Positions 28,347 to 37,816 are shown, counted from the first letter of the stretch. The stretch: 64,000 nt of DNA from Bog-473 sp963828505 (GCA_963828505.1 CAWHFM010000025.1:3362-67361); one strand, 5' to 3'. The notes: generated from the sequence alone by a model not told the origin. A program made the numbers and translations.

Positions 28347-29024
28347 GTGAGCACGGAGAACGGCACGGTGGTCGTCGTCGAGGACGACCCGAACATCGCC
28401 GACCTGGTCGACCTCTACTTGCGGCGCGAGGGCTTCCGCGTCCTGCTGGCGAGCGACGGCCAGAAGGGACTGGAGCTCTGGCGACACGAGGACCCCTGGA
28501 TCGTGGTCCTCGACGTGGGGCTCCCGGGACCGCTCGACGGCTACGACGTGTGCCGCGAGATCCGAGGCCGCAGCGCGGTGCCGGTCCTCTTCCTCACGGC
28601 CCGAGCCGACGAGGTCGACCGCATCCTCGGGCTCGAGCTCGGGGCCGACGACTACCTGGTCAAGCCGTTCTCGCCACGCGAGCTGGTGGCACGGGTGCGA
28701 GCCGTCCTGCGCCGGACCCGGGAAGGACCGGCCCCCCAGGACGTCGTCACCGTCGGCGACTTCGAGGTGGACATGCGCCGCCGCGAGGTGCGCCGCGCCG
28801 GGGAGGTGGTGGGTCTCACCACGCGCGAGTTCGATCTGCTCGCCTTCCTCGCGGCCAACGACGGGCTTGCCCTGTCCCGCCAGCAGCTCCTCAACGGGGT
28901 CTGGGGGTCCGACTGGTACGGCGACGAGCGGACGGTGGACGTCCACGTGGCCCAGTTGCGCAAGAAGCTCGGACCTGAGCTCCCGCTGGCGACGGTGTGG
29001 GGCGTCGGCTACCGGTTCGGCTGA
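28347..29024 (+). CDS. OmpR-family response regulator
   Basis: The 225-residue protein has an N-terminal receiver with the acidic pair VEDDP (residues 11-15), the phospho-acceptor Asp in VVLDVGLPG (about 56) and the Lys in DYLVKPFSP (about 105). The C-terminal winged helix runs from about residue 130 (VGLTTREFDLLAFLA, DERTVDVHVAQLRKKL, VWGVGYRFG). It starts with GTG at 28347 and its stop is three bases before the sensor kinase, forming a two-gene operon divergent from the secreted helical protein. Confidence 0.95.
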   Translation: MSTENGTVVVVEDDPNIADLVDLYLRREGFRVLLASDGQKGLELWRHEDPWIVVLDVGLPGPLDGYDVCREIRGRSAVPVLFLTARADEVDRILGLELGADDYLVKPFSPRELVARVRAVLRRTREGPAPQDVVTVGDFEVDMRRREVRRAGEVVGLTTREFDLLAFLAANDGLALSRQQLLNGVWGSDWYGDERTVDVHVAQLRKKLGPELPLATVWGVGYRFG

Positions 29025-29027
29025 TCG

Positions 29028-30443
29028 ATGCGGCGCCGTCTGATGCTGGCCATGGTCGGCCTGGTGGCCGTCGTCCTTCTGCTCGCCGGAGTGGGCAGCC
29101 TGGTGCTGACGCGCATCGAGGCGCGCAACGACGCCAAGCAGCAGCTCGTCTCGGAGACCGACTCGCTCCGGAATGTCAGGAACGGGTCCCAGTCGGCGAA
29201 GGTGCTGCACATCATCGGCCGGACGCTCAAGCTGGAGAACGCGGAACTCATCCGCATCGACCCCGCGGGCAACCTCGAGACCGATCTGCCGCACGGCCTC
29301 ACAGCCGACCAGCTCGACGTGGCGGCACTCGAGGCCGGCGAGACGACCTCGGGCCGTACCGGCAACTTCGTCTACGCGGCCGCACCGGTGGACCTGACGC
29401 CGCTCGAGCGGGAGCACCTGCACGATTTCGACGGCACCCTGGCCATTTTGCTCACCCGCAACGTCGGTGGGCTCGGGCCGAGCTGGAGCTACTTCATCAT
29501 CGCCGGCGCGGCCGCGCTGGCCGTGGCGGCGCTGGTGGCATGGCAGATGAGCCGTCGCATGTCGCGTCCCCTGGTCGAGGCCGTCGGCGCGACGGCCCGG
29601 ATCGCCGCCGGTGACCTCGAGAGCCGGGTTCCCGTCCGCGCCCACGACTACCCGGAATTCTCCTCGCTGGCCGGCTCCATCAACCACATGGCCCAGAGCC
29701 TCGAGGACAGCCGAGCGCGCGAACGCCACCTCCTCCTGGCCGTGTCGCACGACCTGAGGACGCCGCTCACCTCCATCCGCGGCTTCGCCGAGGCCATCCA
29801 CGACGGCGCCGTCGAGGACGAGGCCCAAGCGGCGGACGTGATCATCGCCGAGTCCCGGCGCTTGGAACGTCTCGTCGGCGACCTCCTCGACCTGACCAAG
29901 CTCGAGGCGCGCCAGATGTCGATCTCCCTGCGCCCGACCGACGTGGCCGAGGTGGTGAGCACGACGGCGGAGGGTTTCCGCCCGGCCGCGGCCAAGGGCG
30001 GGCTGGCGCTCGTGGTGGAGGCGTCCGAGGGGCGGCCGGATCAGCCGCCGGCCGAGGCCGACCCCGACCGTCTGGCCCAGCTCCTGGCCAACCTCATTGA
30101 GAACGCGCTGGCCTTCGCCCGCACCGCGGTCACCGTGGCCTTCGGGACCGACCCGTCGACCGGCGCGTGCACCATCTCGGTCGACGACGACGGACCCGGA
30201 ATCGCGCCGGGCGAGCTGAACCGGGTCTTCGAGCGCTTCTACCAGGCCGACCGCGGACCCCAGTCCCGAGCCGGCTCGGGACTGGGGCTGGCCATCGTCG
30301 CCGAGCTGGCTGCCGCCATGGGCGGTTCGGTCCGAGCCGTTTCGCCCCTGCACGCCGCCGGCGGCGGGACGCGTTTCGTGGTCACCCTGCGCTGGTGGCA
30401 GGGCGCGCGGCCGGCGCAGGCGGTCCGCGACGCGCTGGTGTGA
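29028..30443 (+). CDS. Membrane sensor histidine kinase with HAMP domain
   Basis: The 471-residue kinase has a first membrane helix at about residues 5-28 (LAMVGLVAVVLLLAGVGSLV), an extracytoplasmic sensor of about 130 residues, a second helix near 160 (YFIIAGAAALAVAALVAW), HAMP, and the H-box VSHDLRTPLTSIRG. The ATPase has the N-box LLANLIENALAFA, G1 DDDGPGIAP and G2 GSGLGLAIVAEL. It should phosphorylate the regulator at 28347. The signal is unknown. The ATG is three bases after the regulator stop. Confidence 0.95.
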   Translation: MRRRLMLAMVGLVAVVLLLAGVGSLVLTRIEARNDAKQQLVSETDSLRNVRNGSQSAKVLHIIGRTLKLENAELIRIDPAGNLETDLPHGLTADQLDVAALEAGETTSGRTGNFVYAAAPVDLTPLEREHLHDFDGTLAILLTRNVGGLGPSWSYFIIAGAAALAVAALVAWQMSRRMSRPLVEAVGATARIAAGDLESRVPVRAHDYPEFSSLAGSINHMAQSLEDSRARERHLLLAVSHDLRTPLTSIRGFAEAIHDGAVEDEAQAADVIIAESRRLERLVGDLLDLTKLEARQMSISLRPTDVAEVVSTTAEGFRPAAAKGGLALVVEASEGRPDQPPAEADPDRLAQLLANLIENALAFARTAVTVAFGTDPSTGACTISVDDDGPGIAPGELNRVFERFYQADRGPQSRAGSGLGLAIVAELAAAMGGSVRAVSPLHAAGGGTRFVVTLRWWQGARPAQAVRDALV

Positions 30444-30512
30444 CCGATAGCGTCCGGCTCCGGCCGACCGGATCGGGGCGATGCGGGTCCCGGACGTGTA
30501 CGGTTCGTTGCC

Positions 30513-30932
30513 ATGTCGGACGCGCAGGAGGCCATCCGGAGCACGCCTCTGTTCTCCGAGCTCTCCAAGAAGGACATCAAGCAGCTCGCCACCACCATGA
30601 ACGAGGTCTCGTTCCCCGCTGGGGCGCGTGTCGTCCAGAAGGACCAGCTCGGCGTCGGCTTCTTCGTCATCACGTCGGGAACGGCGACGGTCTCGGTGGA
30701 CGGTCAACGTGTGCGTGCCCTGAAGGCGGGCGACCACTTCGGTGAGATCGCCCTCATCGACGAGGGGGCGCGGACAGCGGAGGTGATGGCGGACACGGAT
30801 CTGCAGTGCCTGGCTCTGGCCGGCTGGCAGTTCCGGCCCTTCGTGCGTGACCATCCCGACGTCGCCTGGGCCCTGCTGCGGTCGCTCGTGCAGCGTCTCG
30901 TCCGCGACACCGCCTCGAGCGGCCAAGTCTGA
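30513..30932 (+). CDS. Cyclic nucleotide-binding domain protein
   Basis: The 139-residue protein is a stand-alone cNMP-binding domain: TPLFSELSKKDIKQLATTMN, then FPAGARVVQKDQLGVGFFVI, and the phosphate-binding-cassette region GDHFGEIALIDEGARTAEV, where GE and the R of ARTAE match ligand-contact positions. No DNA-binding domain follows. It may act as a small second-messenger sensor with a partner protein. The ATG at 30513 is 69 bases after the kinase stop. Confidence 0.88.
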   Translation: MSDAQEAIRSTPLFSELSKKDIKQLATTMNEVSFPAGARVVQKDQLGVGFFVITSGTATVSVDGQRVRALKAGDHFGEIALIDEGARTAEVMADTDLQCLALAGWQFRPFVRDHPDVAWALLRSLVQRLVRDTASSGQV

Positions 30933-31157
30933 GCCCCGGGGCGGCGCCGGGCGCCGTCAGCCTGGCGGCGCGCCCAGGGTCATCGGCCCGCCCCTCCCCT
31001 TGGATCGTCCGGCGTCGGGCGGCCTTTTGATCACCGTGGCCGACGAAAATTCGGCTCGAGTCCGTGATAAGACGAGCGGTGTGTGGCGGGGCTCTGGCTG
31101 CGTCCGCGCTACGAGAGCAGCCCGTAGACGCACACCGAGACCCTTGGAGTCCTCATC

Positions 31158-33179
31158 ATGAAACGTCGGCGTCGCCTGACATCCCTGAAGATCGCCGCGG
31201 CCGGCGCCGCCAGCGCGCTCGTCGTCCTCGCTACCGGCTTCACGGCGGGCGCCGCCACGCCGCCCAGCGCCAACACGCCCGTGCCCGTACCCGGCGACAT
31301 CAATCCGGCCGCGCTGCCCGGGGCCGTTGCGACCGGCTCGACCCCGGCGAGCACGCCTGAAACCGTGTCGTTCGTAATGACCGAGCAGCACCTGTCGGAC
31401 CTCGAATACGCGGTGACGCACGGCATCACGCAGTACGACTCGGTGCTCCAGTTCGCGCAGACCTACGGGCAGAACCCGAAGGTGATCTTCCAGCTGCAGA
31501 AGTACCTGGCGCAGTTCGACATCACGACGCAGGTGTACGCCGACGACGTCGACGTCGTGGCGACGGGCACGGCCGCCGAGTTCAATGCCGCGCTCGGGGT
31601 GAAGCAGCAGGAGTTCGACGTGCCCCAACAGACTCAGCCAAACGGCAAGACGATCCGGGCGCAGACCGTCCACGGGACGACGCAGTCGCCGTCCCTGCCC
31701 GAGTATCTGGCCAAGAACGTCACCGCGATTCTCGGCCTCACCAACTACGCCTCGTTCCTCTCGAGCACGCAGCACATCAACACCGATGCCGTCAGTGCGC
31801 AGCCGGGCAGCTCCAACAAGTGCATCGCCCTGTCGGGGCTTCCCGACGGGTGCAACACGCCCGAGACCTTCGCCGCCAACTACGGGCTCGACCCGCTCTA
31901 CAAGGCGGGTGACAACGGGGCGGGCCAAACCGTCGCCATCGTCACCCTCGCCGCCGTCGACAAGGGCGCCCCCCAGTACTTCTGGCAGAACGTCCTCGGC
32001 CTGCCCAACACCGGCCGCACCGTGACCATCGAGAACGTGGATGGCGGTCCGGGTGCGCCGAGCGACACGGGTGGCAGCTCGGAGTCGGATCTCGACGTCG
32101 AGCAGTCGGGCGGCGTCGCCCCGGGCGCGAACGTCGTCGTGTACCAGGCGCCCAACACCGACCCGGGTTTCGCCGACTCCTTCTTCGACGCGGCGAGCCA
32201 GAACATCGCCGGCTCGGTGTCGACGAGCTGGGGCGAGTCGGAGACCTACCTGGCCTCCGCCATCGCCTCGGGCACCGAGACGTCGGGCTACGCCGCCGCC
32301 TTCAACGAGGCCTTCCTGGAGCTCGCCGCCCAGGGCCAGTCGGCCTTCTGCGCCGCGGGGGACGCGGGGGCATACGACGCCTCGGACGACATCGGCACGA
32401 CCAACCTTTCGATCGACACGCCGGCGAACAGCCCCTACATCACGGTGGGCGGGGGCACGACACTGCCGTGGACCGGCCAGCTGACGGGCCCGGCCGGATC
32501 GGCCACGGTCACGGTGCCGGCGCAGCGCGCCTGGGGCTGGGACTACCTGTGGGGACCGATCGCCACCATCACCGGGGCTCCCTCGGTGGGATCGGTGGCC
32601 AAGAACTTCGCCAATATCGGCGGCGGCGGCGGCGGCTTCAGCTCCGATTTCGGCACCCCGTCGTACCAGCAGGGCGTGTCGGGCACCACGACGTACAGCG
32701 CCGTCCCGTACCTGACCCCGAAGGCCGTCAAGCCGGTGGGAGGCCTGGACCTGCCCACCAAGTGGAGTTTCACCGCCAACCCGTCGGTGGTCCAGGGCCA
32801 GGCCTACGGCCGAGCCGTGCCGGACGTCTCGACCGACGCCGACCCGTACTCGGGGTACCTCCTCTACTCGCCGTCCTTCGCCCAAGGGGGCACGCCGGTC
32901 CTCGAGGGTGGCTGGGGCGGCACCAGTTTCGTCGGTCCGCAGCTCAACGGAGCCACCGCGGAGCTCGAGTCCTCGCTCGGTCACCGGGTCGGCTTGTGGA
33001 ACCCGGCGGTCTACCAATTCGCCCAGGGCGCCAAGTCGCCGTTCAGCCCGCTGCAGACGTCGGGGACGTCGAACGACAACCTCTATTACACCGGCACTCC
33101 GGGTGCTCTCTACAACGAGGCGACCGGACTCGGCATCCCGAATTTCGCCGCGCTGGACAAGGCGTACGCCTCGTCCTGA
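31158..33179 (+). CDS. Secreted S53 (sedolisin/kumamolisin-type) serine-carboxyl peptidase
   Basis: The 673-residue pre-proenzyme has a signal peptide (SLKIAAAGAASALVVLATGF), a pro-S53 activation domain (VSFVMTEQHLSDLEYAVTHG to about residue 195), and the sedolisin catalytic domain. The Glu/Asp pair lies in SSESDLDVEQSGG (about residue 310), the oxyanion Asp in FCAAGDAGAYDAS (about 402), and the Ser in GGTSFVGP (about 590) in place of the usual SGTS. Sedolisins act at acid pH, which suits acidophilic Acidimicrobiia. AGTCC-GGAG-like site precedes the ATG. A hairpin terminator follows at 33195. Confidence 0.92.
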   Translation: MKRRRRLTSLKIAAAGAASALVVLATGFTAGAATPPSANTPVPVPGDINPAALPGAVATGSTPASTPETVSFVMTEQHLSDLEYAVTHGITQYDSVLQFAQTYGQNPKVIFQLQKYLAQFDITTQVYADDVDVVATGTAAEFNAALGVKQQEFDVPQQTQPNGKTIRAQTVHGTTQSPSLPEYLAKNVTAILGLTNYASFLSSTQHINTDAVSAQPGSSNKCIALSGLPDGCNTPETFAANYGLDPLYKAGDNGAGQTVAIVTLAAVDKGAPQYFWQNVLGLPNTGRTVTIENVDGGPGAPSDTGGSSESDLDVEQSGGVAPGANVVVYQAPNTDPGFADSFFDAASQNIAGSVSTSWGESETYLASAIASGTETSGYAAAFNEAFLELAAQGQSAFCAAGDAGAYDASDDIGTTNLSIDTPANSPYITVGGGTTLPWTGQLTGPAGSATVTVPAQRAWGWDYLWGPIATITGAPSVGSVAKNFANIGGGGGGFSSDFGTPSYQQGVSGTTTYSAVPYLTPKAVKPVGGLDLPTKWSFTANPSVVQGQAYGRAVPDVSTDADPYSGYLLYSPSFAQGGTPVLEGGWGGTSFVGPQLNGATAELESSLGHRVGLWNPAVYQFAQGAKSPFSPLQTSGTSNDNLYYTGTPGALYNEATGLGIPNFAALDKAYASS

Positions 33180-33194
33180 CCTTCGAGGCTCGTC

Positions 33195-33229
33195 GATGAG
33201 GGCGGGCGGGTCACCCGCTCGCCCTCATC
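33195..33229 (+). terminator. Hairpin terminator after the S53 peptidase gene
   Basis: GATGAGGGCGGGCGGG (33195-33210) pairs with CCCGCTCGCCCTCATC (33214-33229) with one mismatch and a three-base loop. It sits between convergent genes and could serve both strands. Confidence 0.8.
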
Positions 33230-33242
33230 ACGGGTGCCGTGC

Positions 33243-34143
33243 TCAGTTCGTGATGAACGTGGCCGCGAAGCCCTGAAGCCACTCGATCGGGCCGGGAGAC
33301 GGGGACCACGGAGGCCCGACGATGGTCCAGTCGGCTCCGAGCTCCTCCAACTCGCCCAGTCGATGGCGATAACGCTCGACGTCGCGTTCGAAGTCGGCAC
33401 CGACGCCCCCCGAGAAGCTCAGGATGAGCTCGAGCTCGTCGAAGCGGTCCCCGGCCAATCGTTCGAGGACGCCCAGGCGTTCGCGGAGCTCCTCGGTGTT
33501 GGTCACCGGTGGTGTACGCGCCGTCTTCGCGACGCCGGCCGGAGCGGTCATGGGCATCCAGCCCGCGGCGTGCCGGGCGGCGCGGCGGAGCGCCGCGTCG
33601 GAGTTGCCGCCCATCCAGATCGGCACGCCGTTGTTCCGGGGGGCGGGTAGGGCGCGAATGTTGCGCGCTCGAGAAGTGCCGGCCTTCGAAGGTGAAGGGT
33701 TCGCCGCTCCAGTGCAGCCGCATCACCTCGAGCGCCTCCTCGAAGAGCGCGTTGCGCTCCTCGAAGTCCACGCCGAGCGCGAAGAACTCTGATTTGAGAT
33801 ACCCGGCACCTGCCCCGAGGTAGAACCGGCCTTCTGACACCCGGTTCAGGGTGGCTGCGCTCTTGGCCAGCAGGAGTGGATTGCGATACGGGACGACGCT
33901 GAGGTTGGTCACGAGGGCCAAGCTCGAGGTGACCCCGGCCGCGGACGCCAACGCCACGAACGGATCGACGCTCTGGTGCCCGCCCGATTCGAGCCAGGCA
34001 CTGCTCGGCGCAGGATGCTCGGTCAGGGCGATCCCGTGCCACCCGGCATCCTCGGCGGCCCGGGCGACCTCCGCCACGGACCCGGCGTCGAGCAGGTCCA
34101 GGTCGCTGCCCTGAGCTTCCGGATACTGAAGGATGAATCGCAC
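33243..34143 (-). CDS. LLM-class (F420-dependent type) oxidoreductase, apparent frameshift
   Basis: The N-terminal frame starts at GTG 34143 (VRFILQYPEAQGSDL) and has ALTEHPAP, TNLSVVPYRNPLLLAKSAAT and GRFYLGAGAGYLKSEF, all typical of luciferase-like monooxygenases. After EGRHF near 33680 the family continues one base over as RNIRALPAPRNNGVPIWMGG and ends at 33243. One extra base in 33670-33684 would explain it. The full length (about 300 residues) is then normal. F420 or FMN would be the cofactor. It is convergent with the S53 gene and lies downstream of a SnoaL-like gene that is also broken. Confidence 0.72.
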
Positions 34144-34323
34144 CGCGCCTCCCGTCTGCCGACCGTTGTGGTGTTCTCCGCCCGGGTCCAGTCGCCGACG
34201 GCGGGGCGACAACCATGGCACAACCGATGCCGCCGCACGTGCTGGAAACCGCCGAATTGGATCGACCATCGGGTCGTGCGGGTATCCGAGCACCTCGACG
34301 ATCCCCGAGCCGGGTCACGGCGC

Positions 34324-34833
34324 TCACTTTCGAACGCGCTCACCTTGCGCCCCGCCTTGCCGGGTTGTAGGGCTGATTCCTTCAGCCGGCAGGCTCCGCT
34401 GTCGGTCTGGCCCCGGTCCCCGACGGGGACGACCTGGGTGATGTCGTTGATGTACCGGCGCTCGTCGATCCGCCATTGGTCAGCGCGGACAGGACCACGA
34501 ATCGATGTACCGACCACGGACCACGATGTCGACGCCCGACGCCCGGATGCACACGGTGACGTAGCTCTCGCTGGTGGCCCGGTCGCCCTCGACCTCGATG
34601 AGCATGTTGGTCAACTGATGTGAGGTCGCGTCGCAGTTCCGGTGCTGCTCGAACACGAACTCGATGAACCCGGCACCCGTGCCCTCGAAGATCCCTTCGT
34701 AAAGAGCAAGGCCGTCATCGTGCCAGATCATCGCTCCGAGTTCCGGGTCGATTCGATCGACGGCATGGCAGTACCGGTAGAGGACGTCGGCGATCGCCTG
34801 CTTGGCCAACAACGTGTCCACCGCGCCGGGCAT
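34324..34833 (-). CDS. SnoaL/NTF2-like protein, apparent frameshift, 3' end uncertain
   Basis: The start is clear: ATG at 34833, MPGAVDTLLAKQAIADVLYR followed by YCHAVDRIDPELGAMIWHDD, the usual SnoaL_4-type opening with a His-Asp pair. The frame stops after RGRYIDSWSCPR, but one base over the sequence continues RADQWRIDERRYINDITQVV, which is the expected last strand. A single extra base near 34488-34500 would explain it. Beyond that the end cannot be fixed; a stop at 34324 is plausible only with a further shift. SnoaL-like proteins act as cyclases, isomerases or small dehydratases. Confidence 0.55.
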
Positions 34834-35070
34834 CGACACCACCTTCCGGGTGAAGCATCTCACGCCGGGGACGCTGTGGCCCCGATTACAGGTCTCATCA
34901 CCAGGAAGCGGCTTCAACACCGACTCTGGCCCGCGATTTTGTTGGTCACCGCGCCGCCGCGACAACGGACATCGACCGTAGTGTGAGAGCCGATTGAGGA
35001 CCAACCACCGCCCGACGAGAAACCACACCGGCGGATCGAGGCCGAGTATGGCATGACGAAGGAGTTCCAC

Positions 35071-36546
35071 GTGTCAAGGTTGCGCAAGGTTTCGTCGAGA
35101 GCGTTGCTGGCTGGAGCCGCCGCTGTCTCCCTGGCCGCGCTTGTCAGTGCCGGTGCTCCGGCGACACTCGCATCCGCCAGTTCGAGTAGGGCAACCAGGC
35201 TGCCGCTCTCGGTGACCTGGATGTCGAGCTACGCGGCACCCGAGACACCGTCGCAGTACGACAAGGTCGGCGTTCTCAAGATCGGCCCCAGCTCGGCCAA
35301 GAACGTGCTCGTCCTCGAACCAGGAACCTCGGCTGGTAGCGCCTACTTCGTGCCCCTGGCCAAGTGGATCGTGTCCAAGACGCCGGGCTGGCAGGTGTGG
35401 TCGGTAGAACGGCGAGAGAACTTGCTCGAGGACCAATCAGAGCTGAACCTCTTCAAGGAGGGGAAAGCCACGGCGACCCAGCTCTTCGACTACTACCTCG
35501 GCTATATCAAGGATCCGACGGTCACGAACCATTTCCAGATGATCCCGAACTCGACGGTTGAGTTCGCCAAGAGCTGGGGGATGAATGTCGCCGTCCAGGA
35601 CCTGCACACCGTGATCGCCGCGGCCAGGAAGCTCGGCGGCAAGGTCGTCCTCGGTGGGCACTCTCTCGGCGGCACGGTCGTCACGGCCTACGCCACGTGG
35701 GACTTCAACGGGAAGCCCGGAGCCGACGAACTGTCGGGCCTCGTGTACATCGACGGAGCCAGCAGCCCCACACCGGAAGCGCTCAGCGCGAGCGGCACGC
35801 CAGCGCCCATGACCGCCGCGCTGGCAACCGAAGAGCTCCAGGATCTAAATCAGCCGTCGGTGTCTCCTTGGCTGAGCTTCGGCGGGATCACCGCGCCCTA
35901 CGCCGGCCTGTTCAACGCCACGGGGTCCGCGGCGGCACTGCTCGATCCCGACGCCCCTTCTCTGGGTCAGACCTCAGGGCTCCTGCCCACCGACATCGTC
36001 CCGCCCGTCAGGGTCTCCAACGTCGGCCAGTACGGCTACGCGCTCAACGTTGCCACGTCGCCCCCCTCCCTCGAGGCGGCACAAGCACACCTCGGAGAAG
36101 GTGTGTCGTCGGAGGGCCCGATCCACGGGTGGAACGGTACGCGAGCGCTGACGCCCATTTCGCGGTTCGCCACCATGTTCTCGGGCGCCGAGGTGGACAA
36201 CGCGGACGGAACCGAGTGGTACTTCCCGCAGCGCCTCACCGAGGACTCGGCGGCCGTGGCCGACGGCAATGCCAACCCGGCCCAGAGCGTGCTCGACGTG
36301 CACGCCACCATGGGCCACGACCTGCCCCACAGCCTGCTGATCTACGCCTTCGCCGCCCACCTGGGCGGGCCCGGAGTGCTCACCGCCACGAAGGTCCTGG
36401 CGCAACAGTCGGGCATCCCGACGAGCCATCTGACCCTGATCGACGAGCACACCACCTACGCTCATAACGACCCGGCCGGGGCGTACCCGAACAACATCTT
36501 CTTCGCTCATCTCGTGCCGTTCCTGGAGAGCGTGGGTCGACAGTGA
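35071..36546 (+). CDS. Secreted alpha/beta hydrolase
   Basis: The 491-residue protein has a signal peptide (SSRALLAGAAAVSLAALVSA) and an alpha/beta hydrolase core with the nucleophile elbow VVLGGHSLGGTVVTAYA (Ser at about residue 210), VYIDGA after it, and a C-terminal IDEHTTYAHND that probably gives the catalytic His. It may be an extracellular esterase or lipase; the substrate is unknown. The GTG at 35071 is preferred because AAGGAG lies six bases upstream (35059-35064); an ATG at 35053 lacks such a site. Base composition is slightly less GC-rich than the core genes. It is the last gene before the rnpB-derived repeats. Confidence 0.82.
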   Translation: MSRLRKVSSRALLAGAAAVSLAALVSAGAPATLASASSSRATRLPLSVTWMSSYAAPETPSQYDKVGVLKIGPSSAKNVLVLEPGTSAGSAYFVPLAKWIVSKTPGWQVWSVERRENLLEDQSELNLFKEGKATATQLFDYYLGYIKDPTVTNHFQMIPNSTVEFAKSWGMNVAVQDLHTVIAAARKLGGKVVLGGHSLGGTVVTAYATWDFNGKPGADELSGLVYIDGASSPTPEALSASGTPAPMTAALATEELQDLNQPSVSPWLSFGGITAPYAGLFNATGSAAALLDPDAPSLGQTSGLLPTDIVPPVRVSNVGQYGYALNVATSPPSLEAAQAHLGEGVSSEGPIHGWNGTRALTPISRFATMFSGAEVDNADGTEWYFPQRLTEDSAAVADGNANPAQSVLDVHATMGHDLPHSLLIYAFAAHLGGPGVLTATKVLAQQSGIPTSHLTLIDEHTTYAHNDPAGAYPNNIFFAHLVPFLESVGRQ

Positions 36547-36622
36547 GCCGGCCGACACTCGGATTGATCGGCTGTCGACCGAACTGCCGGAAAACGGTCA
36601 CCGACCGGGTGTGACGGGGAGT

Positions 36623-36655
36623 TGACCGTGAGTCGGCCTGTGGGCGCGATTCTGT
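36623..36655 (+). repeat. att-like copy A of the rnpB 3' end
   Basis: TGACCGTGAGTCGGCCTGTG followed by GGCGCGATTCTGT matches the rnpB 3' end at 46389-46421 with three mismatches in 33 bases, in the same orientation. It lies 77 bases after the hydrolase stop and marks the left limit of the island region. Confidence 0.75.
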
Positions 36656-36707
36656 GCACGCACTTTCGCCACCTGTGCTGAGTCCCCGAAAGCGATTCTG
36701 ACCAGCC

Positions 36708-36737
36708 CATATGGCGTTCTCAGCGTGTCGCCATATG
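36708..36737 (+). promoter_or_regulatory. Inverted repeat upstream of the unknown gene pair
   Basis: CATATGGCG (36708-36716) is followed after 12 bases by CGCCATATG (36729-36737), a perfect inverted repeat. It lies about 95 bases before the ATG at 36831 and could be an operator. No regulator is next to it. Confidence 0.5.
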
Positions 36738-36830
36738 CCCCTGTCAGTCGACGTGCGCCACCATGTTGGGCGCCCCGGGGCTGCGATCAACACGCCGGGG
36801 TGGGAGCCGCAAGCATCACGGGAGGACCCG

Positions 36831-37088
36831 ATGACCACCGACGACCCTGAGCGCCTCGGCGCCGAAGCGGTCGTTCTCGCTGAGCGTTTCGACTCCTGGG
36901 CGTCCGAGCACTCCGGCGAGTGGACCGCTTTCGACGACCGGCTCCACGAAGAAGAGGCGCGGCACAAGCGGTACCGCTTCACGTCCGTCGACGACGAGCT
37001 GGTGCGCCGGCAGGGACTGACGGAGGGCACCCGACGCCGCCATCGGCGCCTTGGGGCGCACCAGTCGTTCGTGGCGGGGCTTCCGTGA
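36831..37088 (+). CDS. Small charged hypothetical protein
   Basis: I do not recognise this 85-residue protein. It starts MTTDDPERLGAEAVVLAERF, is acidic at the front and Arg/His-rich at the end (EGTRRRHRRLGAHQ), and has no membrane segment. The ATG at 36831 is preceded by GGAGGA at the proper distance. Its TGA shares one base with the ATG of the next gene (TGATG), so the pair is co-translated. Coupling alone is weak evidence for a toxin-antitoxin or similar two-part function. Confidence 0.65.
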   Translation: MTTDDPERLGAEAVVLAERFDSWASEHSGEWTAFDDRLHEEEARHKRYRFTSVDDELVRRQGLTEGTRRRHRRLGAHQSFVAGLP

Positions 37089-37816
37089 TGAGTCAGCTCG
37101 ATGCCACAACACGGGAGCTCGCAATGGAGTTCGCCGAGCTCAGGATGCTCTGGCTGGACATGGAGCACGCTCGGGCGCTCTTCGAGCGATTGGCCGAGAT
37201 GCCCGATCTGATCGGCGATTTCAGGCTGAGCTTCGCTCTTTGGACCTCCGGAGTCATCGCCTACCGCCGATGCTTCACCGATGGCGAAGGGCTCGAGAGG
37301 GGACGAGGGCGCAGGTTGGTCCCGCAACGCTTCATCGACGCCCTTGACCCCGGCCGGCGCGAGCTACACCTCGACGCGTTGGACATGGCGAACAGACTCA
37401 TCGCGCCCCGTATCGGCGACCACCACGCGATGGAGCTGTGGTTCGAGGTCGACCACGGACCACCTCCGCGAGTACAAAATGTCCAGGCCCGGCAGTTCAC
37501 GCGCGGAGCGCGTACCCACAACGCATTCGAGTTCGCTGCCCTGGCGAAGCACCTCGTTGACGAACTCAACGCGGAGTGTGAGCGCGTGAAAACGGCGATC
37601 CTGGACTCCAATGAGTCCGACCTCGCGAGTTGGTTCACGCCGACGGGTGAGTCGCCCGAATGGGTCGACGTCCTCGCAGGCGAAACGGGCACGATATTCG
37701 GTAACGAGGAAGCGGCCCAACCGTTCGGCGAGACCCGGTCCGGAGCAGATCCTGGCCAGCCCTTGGCGGAGTACGAGCGCCGAGTCGACGAGCGCCGGAA
37801 CAAACTCGATCCGTAG
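37088..37816 (+). CDS. Hypothetical protein coupled to the small upstream gene
   Basis: This 242-residue soluble protein is not a family I can name. It is helical and rich in charged residues (MEFAELRMLWLDMEHARALF, NAFEFAALAKHLVDELNAEC). HHAMELWFEVDH in the middle is the only His-rich stretch. The ATG at 37088 overlaps the upstream stop by one base. A strong hairpin at 37931 follows. The pair lies inside the older rnpB-flanked segment, so cargo of a mobile element is likely. Confidence 0.7.
   Translation: MSQLDATTRELAMEFAELRMLWLDMEHARALFERLAEMPDLIGDFRLSFALWTSGVIAYRRCFTDGEGLERGRGRRLVPQRFIDALDPGRRELHLDALDMANRLIAPRIGDHHAMELWFEVDHGPPPRVQNVQARQFTRGARTHNAFEFAALAKHLVDELNAECERVKTAILDSNESDLASWFTPTGESPEWVDVLAGETGTIFGNEEAAQPFGETRSGADPGQPLAEYERRVDERRNKLDP

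Noticed and set aside
28134..30926. An open frame of 930 codons opposite the two-component genes
   Set aside because: It is fully antisense to well-supported kinase and regulator genes and has shadow composition.
36831..37816. Toxin-antitoxin pair
   Set aside because: Only the size order and coupling fit. The second protein is too long for common toxins and shows no toxin or antitoxin motif.
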